NCBI GenBank assembly: GCA_902783515.1
Contig: CACZRK010000196.1
Coordinates: forward strand, 1 to 11,048
Direction of reading: 5' to 3'
DNA: 11,048 nucleotides
From: an uncultured Coriobacteriaceae bacterium
GTDB lineage: Bacteria; Actinomycetota; Coriobacteriia; Coriobacteriales; UMGS124
Below, piece after piece: positions 6,490 to 11,048 of this stretch. Numbering within the stretch: position 1 is the stretch's first letter; each line of letters begins with the position of its first letter. Made by a program: the position numbers and the translations under genes. The notes under the pieces were generated by a model, which ran no database searches, had not been told where the DNA came from, and saw only the letters and a program-made list of their open reading frames with translations.

Positions 6490-6924
6490 TCACTCCCCTG
6501 ACGACAGACGTCGCACCATGCCCTCAAACGAGGCGCCGCGCTCGTCGTCCGACGCGATCACCAGGATCGTGTCGTCGCCGGCCACCGAGCCGAGGATGCC
6601 CGGCAGCCCCGCCGTGTCCAGCGCGGCTGCGACGCCCTGCGCGGCGCCGCTCATCGCATGGATGACCACGAGGTTCCCCGCGCGGCTCACGTCGACGACC
6701 ATGTCATGCACCATGCGCTGCAGGCGCAGGTCCTCGGGCAGGACGTAGGTGCCCTCCGGGAGCTTCTGCAGCCCCATCTCGGTGATGTCGCGCGAGACGG
6801 TCGCCTGCGTGCACTCGAACCCCCGCGCGCGCAGCTCCTCCACCAGCGAGCGCTGCGTGCGGACGCTGCTCTCGCGCACGATGTCACGGATGACGCCCTG
6901 TCGGTCGGATCGCTTCTTGATCAT
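6490..6924 (-). CDS. argR: Arginine repressor
   Basis: Arginine-sensing transcription factor; with bound arginine the family hexamer represses arginine synthesis genes at ARG boxes. The 144 residues are close to the usual 150. The N-terminal winged helix-turn-helix (about 6-60) includes TQRSLVEELRARGFECTQ and ATVSRDITEMGLQK (41-54), typical of ArgR. The C-terminal oligomerisation and arginine-binding domain contains GSVAGDDTILVI (112-123), with the Asp pair expected to contact arginine. It starts 71 nt after the argF stop, with a moderate GGAAG site 4 nt before the ATG. Its place inside the cluster suggests it shares the argF promoter and so represses itself. An AhrC-like activator role in catabolism is possible but not shown. 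Confidence 0.95.
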   Translation of the reverse strand: MIKKRSDRQGVIRDIVRESSVRTQRSLVEELRARGFECTQATVSRDITEMGLQKLPEGTYVLPEDLRLQRMVHDMVVDVSRAGNLVVIHAMSGAAQGVAAALDTAGLPGILGSVAGDDTILVIASDDERGASFEGMVRRLSSGE

Positions 6925-6995
6925 GTGTCTTCCGGGCCTCCGTTCGCCTCACGCGCCTGGCGCCGCGTCGTCCTCGCCTGCCGCACCCGTCCGCG

Positions 6996-8003
6996 TCACC
7001 GCCCGCGCAGCACGCGCTCAACGGCTGCGCCGGGGGCGGGCACGCCCATGAGCAGCGACATGACGGCCTTCTGCGCGTGCAGGCGGTTGCCGGCCTCGTC
7101 GTAGATGACCGACTGCGGCCCGTCGATGACGGCAGGCACGACCTCCTCGCCGCGATGCGCCGGCAGGCAGTGCATGAAGAGCGCGTCGGGCGCGGCATGG
7201 GCCATGAGCTCGGGCGTCACGCAGAACCCCTGGAACGCGGCGACGCGCGCGTCGTGCTCGGCCTCGTCGCCCATGCTCGTCCACGTGTCGGTGAACACCA
7301 CGTCGGCGTCGGTCACGGCGGCGACGGGGTCGTCGCACACGGTGATCCGCGCGCCGGTGCCCTCGCGCAGGGCCGCGGCGCGGCACTCCTCCACGAGCTC
7401 GGGCGCGACCTGGTAGCCTGCCGGCGAGGCGACGCGGACGTCCATGCCCATGAGGGCGCCGCCCTCCAGGTAGGTGTTCGCCATGTTGTTGCCGTCGCCG
7501 ACGTAGGCGATCCGCAGGCCCCTCAGCGCCTTGCCGTGCTCCTGGATGGGCAGGAAGTCGGCGAGGATCTGGCAGGGGTGGAACGCGTCCGTGAGCGCGT
7601 TGATCACCGGCACGTCCGCCCACTTCGCAAGCTCCTCGATCTTCGCCTGCGCGAAGGTGCGCAGCACGATCGCGTCCACGAAGTGGTTCAGGATGCATCC
7701 CGTGTCCTTGACGGGCTCGCCGCGCGAGAAGGCGGAGTGGTCGTCCGCCATCACGAGCGGGTGCGCGCCGAGGCGCGCGGCGCCGATCTCAAACGAGGAG
7801 CGCGTGCGGAACGAGGGCTTCTCGAGGATGATCGCGACGGCGGTGCCGGCGAGCGGCGCCTCGTGGTTGCCTGCGGCCCACGCCGCCTTCTGCTCGACGG
7901 CCGTCTCGATGACGAGGCGCATCTCGTCCGCGCTCAGGTCGAGCAGGCGCAGGAGGTCACGCCCCGCGAGGGACGTCGCCAGCGAAGAGCTCTCTTGGGT
8001 CAT
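6996..8003 (-). CDS. argF: Ornithine carbamoyltransferase
   Basis: Transfers the carbamoyl group from carbamoyl phosphate to ornithine, giving citrulline. The 335 residues fit the family. Carbamoyl-phosphate motif: EKPSFRTR (61-68), where the common S-T-R-T-R reads S-F-R-T-R. Other motifs: HPCQILAD (142-149), VGDGNNMANTYLEGGALMG (168-186), the ornithine loop DTWTSMG (239-245), and HCLPAHRGEEV (278-288). The SMG loop and HCLPAHRG argue for ornithine as substrate rather than N-acetyl- or N-succinylornithine. The start ATG at 8003 has an AAGGAG site 5 nt upstream; the same frame is open to an ATG at 8114, but that extension looks like promoter DNA. First gene of the arg cluster, so anabolic ArgF is favoured over a catabolic ArcB. 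Confidence 0.96.
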   Translation of the reverse strand: MTQESSSLATSLAGRDLLRLLDLSADEMRLVIETAVEQKAAWAAGNHEAPLAGTAVAIILEKPSFRTRSSFEIGAARLGAHPLVMADDHSAFSRGEPVKDTGCILNHFVDAIVLRTFAQAKIEELAKWADVPVINALTDAFHPCQILADFLPIQEHGKALRGLRIAYVGDGNNMANTYLEGGALMGMDVRVASPAGYQVAPELVEECRAAALREGTGARITVCDDPVAAVTDADVVFTDTWTSMGDEAEHDARVAAFQGFCVTPELMAHAAPDALFMHCLPAHRGEEVVPAVIDGPQSVIYDEAGNRLHAQKAVMSLLMGVPAPGAAVERVLRGR

Positions 8004-8008
8004 CTGCG

Positions 8009-8014
8009 CTCCTT
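8009..8014 (-). promoter_or_regulatory. Ribosome binding site fixing the argF start
   Basis: AAGGAG on the minus strand lies 5 nt before the ATG at 8003. It decides against the longer frame beginning at 8114, which has no such site and would place the AT-rich control region inside the coding sequence. Confidence 0.8.
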
Positions 8015-8053
8015 CTGATGGACTGACTGAACGTGCACCAGCATAGCGCCCGC

Positions 8054-8083
8054 ATCTGACCCTACATGCGCGATCATCGTCAA
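8054..8083 (-). promoter_or_regulatory. Possible argF promoter
   Basis: TTGACG (8083-8078) matches the -35 consensus at five of six positions. TCAGAT (8059-8054), 18 nt on, is a weak -10. Another weak -10, TATGCT, lies at 8045-8040 without a good -35. The region 8004-8165 has no gene and no terminator after the upstream yfhO-family gene, so some readthrough into argF is possible. Confidence 0.35.
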
Positions 8084-8094
8084 TTGCGGCATAG

Positions 8095-8121
8095 TTCATC
8101 CAATATTCATGCATATTCGCA
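8095..8121. promoter_or_regulatory. Candidate ArgR operator (ARG box) upstream of argF
   Basis: This AT-rich patch stands out sharply from the GC-rich window. It contains the dyad AATAT-tcatgc-ATATT (8102-8117), about the size of one ARG box. It also has three TTCA/TTCG half-site-like words starting at 8095, 8106 and 8116, that is, every 10-11 bp on one face of the helix. On the minus strand CATGAATA resembles the left half of the ArgR/AhrC consensus, but the right half matches poorly. ArgR is encoded just downstream. The match is suggestive, not proof. Confidence 0.5.
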
Positions 8122-8165
8122 CTAATCTTATACGGAATGAACGCCGCACGCCTCGCACGGGCGCC

Positions 8166-11048
8166 CTACCACCGCGGAAGCGCGCGACGAGGCTCGATCC
8201 CGCGACGGCGCCGGCGCAGCGCGAGGCAGGTCGCGACCGCGAGCGCGACGCCGATCGCCGAGAGGATGGCCGCCTTGCGCAGATGCGGCGTGTGGTACGT
8301 CAGCACGACCTCGTGCGTGCCTGCCGGGATGTCGACGGACATGAACCCGAGGTCGGCGAGGTGGACCTCCGCAGGCTCGCCGTCGACCGTCGCCGACCAG
8401 CCGTCCGAGTGCGCCACGCTCCAGAAGACCTGCGCGTCGGTGTCGGAGGTGGCGGTGCAGGACAGGCGGTTCGTCCCGATGGAGATGTCCGTCGCGGCGG
8501 CGGCCTTCAGGTCGTCGACCTCCTGGCTGAACCCGTCCATCGGCTGCGCATAGACGCCGAACGAGTCAAAGGCGTACTCGCCGGCCTGGTTGAAGCGCAG
8601 CGTGATCGTGGTCGTGCCGTCCTTGGAGTACCCGGCGTTGCACAGCCAGTCATGCTTGTCGCCGTATAGGTGGTCCCTCTCGTTGAGCTGGTAGATCGTG
8701 CCCGTCACCGTGCCCTGCGCGTTCAGGACGGAGACCGTGCCGTTGGTGCACTGCAGGCGGAACGGCTCGGCGACGCGCGTCCTCATGCGCTGGATGAAGC
8801 CCAGCGCAGACCACTCGGCGTCGGTGTAGCGCGCGCGCGTCGGGATGTCGTGGTAGGTGAGGCCGGTGACGGACAGGTACGTCTCGGCGTCGGCGACCGA
8901 GTCGAACGTGAGGGTCACGGTCGCGCCGTCCCGACGGACGATGAACGAGCCGTCGGACGCCTCCACGCCGTCGCCCGGCGTGACCTTCACGTCAAGCGCC
9001 TGCGAGTTCGTGACGATCTCGTCGGAGGCGTCCTGCAGCGACGCCCCCTCCGCGTCGTCGTCGAGCACGATCGTCTGCAACAGCGCGTTCTGGCGGTCGA
9101 TCATCGGCAGCGCCAGGTACTCGTCGCGCGTGATGTAATCGTCGCTCACGAACGCGAGCGGGGCGACCTCGTCCGTCTCGTACAGCGATGCGTTCCCCCA
9201 GGTCATGGCACCCGTGGCGATCGGGTCCGTCGTGTCAAACTGATACGGGGCGAGCAGGCGCTCGTTGTCGTAGACGTAGTAGTACTTCACCCCGAGCAGC
9301 GCGTCCAGCATGCTGCGGGAGTTCAGCGCACCATAGCGGAAGTTCAGGCCCTCGTTGTCCACGATGCCGAGGCTCGTGTAGAAGTCGTCGATGCTCTGGT
9401 TGTAGATGCTGTTGTAGAAGTCGGGCGCCATGTGACCGGTGATGAGGTTGGAGTTGTGGATGCCCACGCCGTCAATGCTCGGGCGGTCCACGCGATAGGC
9501 GTCGTCGTAGCCGCCGTTCTGCGCGGCCTGGTCGATCAGGGCGGCCGCGTTGCCCGTCACGTGAAACTGATCGGACTTGCCGACACCCATGAGCGTGGAT
9601 GCCTTGCTGCCAAAGTACGGCGAGAGGCACAGATAGAACGTGAGCACACCCGAGACGGCGACCAGGCAGCCGAGCGCCATGAGCAGCCGCTCGCGGCGCC
9701 AGTTCCGCGCGCAAAGCACGAGCGCGAGCATGAGCAGCAGCACGGCGTAGGCCATGTAGAACGTCACCGATCGGCCCGGCAGCGGCAGGAGCGTGACGAC
9801 GACGCCGTACGCGATGACGCAGCCCGTCACGACCCGGCGCTCACGGGCGCTCATCGCCATGACCTCGGGCAGCATGCGCACGATGACGAAGGCGACCCAC
9901 AGGCTGTACGCCCACGACCAGCGGTCCGCCGGGTACTGGAAGCCGTTCATGACGCGCCCGAAGGTCGGCAACAGCATCATGGCGGTCAGCGCGAGGAATC
10001 CGAAGAACAGGCCCTTGTGCCTGCGCCAGCGGCACGCCAGCAGCACGAGCGCGATCGGCGCGACGGCGTTGAAGCCCGTGTAGGAGTCGGCGCCCATGTA
10101 GGCGTAGGTGATGAACCCGGTGAGGAACCACTGGTAGTAGTACGGCTCGTACAGCAGGCTCTGGTCGCGCGCCACGTCCAGGCGCTGGTCGCTGAGCAGG
10201 GACGCAACCTGCGGGAGGAGCAGGATGCACGAAATGAGCAGCGCGACGAGGACCAGCCCCACGAAGGCGCCCACCCACCCGAGCAGGCGCAGCGCCCTGC
10301 CATGCGCGCCGCGACCCTTGTCCACCACGGCGAAGAAGCGCACCAGGCAGTAGAGCGCGAGCAGAATGCACATCATGTAGGCATCGTAGAACGAGCTCAG
10401 GAAGCTCCACCCCATCACCACGAGGAACATCGCGGGGCTCTCGTGGTCAAAGACCTTGTCCGCCGCGAGCAGCAGCAGCGGGAAGACGAGGATGTCGGGC
10501 AAAAAGCTCGGCTGGCTGAACATGATGAGCACGTTTCCGGCAAAGACGTAGCACACCGCCCCGATGAGCGCGTGGGAGCGCGCCGCGCCGTTGCGCACGA
10601 CCCACCAGGCGAAGGCGAGCCCGGCGCAGTAGACGTTGAGCAGCATCATGAGCTCCGCCGCGTACTCGGCGAAGCGCAGCGGCACGATCGCCGACACGAA
10701 GTAGAACGGGTTGACGAACGTGCTCGCGAAGGACTGCAGGACGCCGACGCCGTAGCCGTTGTCCATCGTCCACATCGGCACCTCAAACGTGTGCGTCACG
10801 AAGACGTTGGACGCGAGCTCGCGCAGCCACTGCCCGGTGTACACGAACCAGACGTACTGCTGGTACAGGCCGTCAACCTGCCAGAAGAAGGACTTGCCCG
10901 ACGCCAGGACGCACCCGATGACCGGGACCCACGCCAGGGCGAAGACGACGAGGAACACGAGCGCGAAGCCGCGTCGCGTGCGCATCGCGCGCGACGCCCA
11001 CGCGCCCGCGCGGTCCACGAGGCGCGCCAGCCGGCCGTCGGCGCATGC
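8166..11048 (-). CDS. YfhO-family polytopic membrane protein (5' end may lie beyond the window)
   Basis: YfhO-family proteins are large GT-C-like membrane proteins; the Bacillus member takes part in glycosylating lipoteichoic acid, but the substrate here is unknown. Counting from a GTG at 11018 (950 residues), the first membrane span is about 17-40. The loop VDGLYQQYVWF (48-58) matches the family's early Asp-x-x-x-Tyr-x-x-Tyr region. A series of roughly ten more spans continues to about 465. A large extracytoplasmic region follows (about 470-910), ending in the family's hallmark GWSATVDGEPAEVHLADLGF and PAGTHEVVLTYHTPHL. A last span (916-935) and an Arg-rich tail close the protein. Start uncertain: GTG 11018 and ATG 10985 both lack a ribosome binding site, the frame is open to the edge, and third positions stay G/C-rich there, so the gene probably starts outside the window. 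Confidence 0.88.
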   Translation of the reverse strand, partial: ACADGRLARLVDRAGAWASRAMRTRRGFALVFLVVFALAWVPVIGCVLASGKSFFWQVDGLYQQYVWFVYTGQWLRELASNVFVTHTFEVPMWTMDNGYGVGVLQSFASTFVNPFYFVSAIVPLRFAEYAAELMMLLNVYCAGLAFAWWVVRNGAARSHALIGAVCYVFAGNVLIMFSQPSFLPDILVFPLLLLAADKVFDHESPAMFLVVMGWSFLSSFYDAYMMCILLALYCLVRFFAVVDKGRGAHGRALRLLGWVGAFVGLVLVALLISCILLLPQVASLLSDQRLDVARDQSLLYEPYYYQWFLTGFITYAYMGADSYTGFNAVAPIALVLLACRWRRHKGLFFGFLALTAMMLLPTFGRVMNGFQYPADRWSWAYSLWVAFVIVRMLPEVMAMSARERRVVTGCVIAYGVVVTLLPLPGRSVTFYMAYAVLLLMLALVLCARNWRRERLLMALGCLVAVSGVLTFYLCLSPYFGSKASTLMGVGKSDQFHVTGNAAALIDQAAQNGGYDDAYRVDRPSIDGVGIHNSNLITGHMAPDFYNSIYNQSIDDFYTSLGIVDNEGLNFRYGALNSRSMLDALLGVKYYYVYDNERLLAPYQFDTTDPIATGAMTWGNASLYETDEVAPLAFVSDDYITRDEYLALPMIDRQNALLQTIVLDDDAEGASLQDASDEIVTNSQALDVKVTPGDGVEASDGSFIVRRDGATVTLTFDSVADAETYLSVTGLTYHDIPTRARYTDAEWSALGFIQRMRTRVAEPFRLQCTNGTVSVLNAQGTVTGTIYQLNERDHLYGDKHDWLCNAGYSKDGTTTITLRFNQAGEYAFDSFGVYAQPMDGFSQEVDDLKAAAATDISIGTNRLSCTATSDTDAQVFWSVAHSDGWSATVDGEPAEVHLADLGFMSVDIPAGTHEVVLTYHTPHLRKAAILSAIGVALAVATCLALRRRRRGIEPRRALPRW

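Noticed and set aside
6996..8003. ArgF as an acetyl- or succinylornithine transcarbamylase, or catabolic ArcB
   Set aside because: The SMG loop and HCLPAHRG favour ornithine, and the genomic neighbours are argR, argG and argH, with no arcA or arcC in view.
8004..8114. N-terminal extension of ArgF to an ATG at 8114
   Set aside because: A strong AAGGAG site fits the ATG at 8003, the extension lacks one, and it covers the AT-rich operator-like DNA.
1..11048. Mobile element, prophage, CRISPR array or defence system
   Set aside because: No transposase, integrase, attachment-type repeats, regularly spaced repeats or defence genes were seen; all large genes are housekeeping or envelope genes with uniform composition.

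Overview
The window is about 11 kb of very GC-rich bacterial DNA with almost all third codon positions G or C. It looks chromosomal and housekeeping in character. Its base composition, a class A penicillin-binding protein with a long Thr/Ser/Gly tail, an ArgR-type arginine repressor and a YfhO-family envelope protein suggest a high-GC Gram-positive, most likely an actinomycete relative such as a member of the Coriobacteriia. That placement is an inference from composition and gene content, not from a marker gene.

Layout, left to right. (1) 1-329, minus: the first 109 codons of tyrosyl-tRNA synthetase, running off the left edge. (2) 330-760: a divergent intergenic region with a likely tyrS promoter and leader hairpin, and a likely promoter for the next gene. 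(3) 761-3052, plus: a bifunctional class A PBP (glycosyltransferase plus transpeptidase), followed by a textbook intrinsic terminator at 3074-3108. (4) 3283-8003, minus: an arginine cluster read in the order argF - argR - argG - small membrane protein - argH, ending convergent with the PBP gene. (5) 8004-8165: an AT-rich control region upstream of argF carrying a candidate ArgR operator. (6) 8166 to the right edge, minus: a large YfhO-family polytopic membrane protein whose frame is still open at the edge.

The arginine genes form a coherent module. ArgF makes citrulline from ornithine and carbamoyl phosphate, ArgG makes argininosuccinate, and ArgH releases arginine and fumarate. ArgR would sense the product and repress the cluster. 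The genes for making ornithine (argC/J/B/D) are not in this window. The one gene without an obvious role in the pathway is a 61-residue single-span membrane protein that starts 2 nt after the argG stop. The spaces before argH and before argG hold unusually dense palindromes.

I found no mobile element, CRISPR array, tRNA, rRNA, toxin-antitoxin or defence system. Most of the window is well-understood core metabolism. The points worth a second look are the small membrane protein, the palindrome clusters inside the arg operon, the candidate operator, and the repetitive PBP tail.
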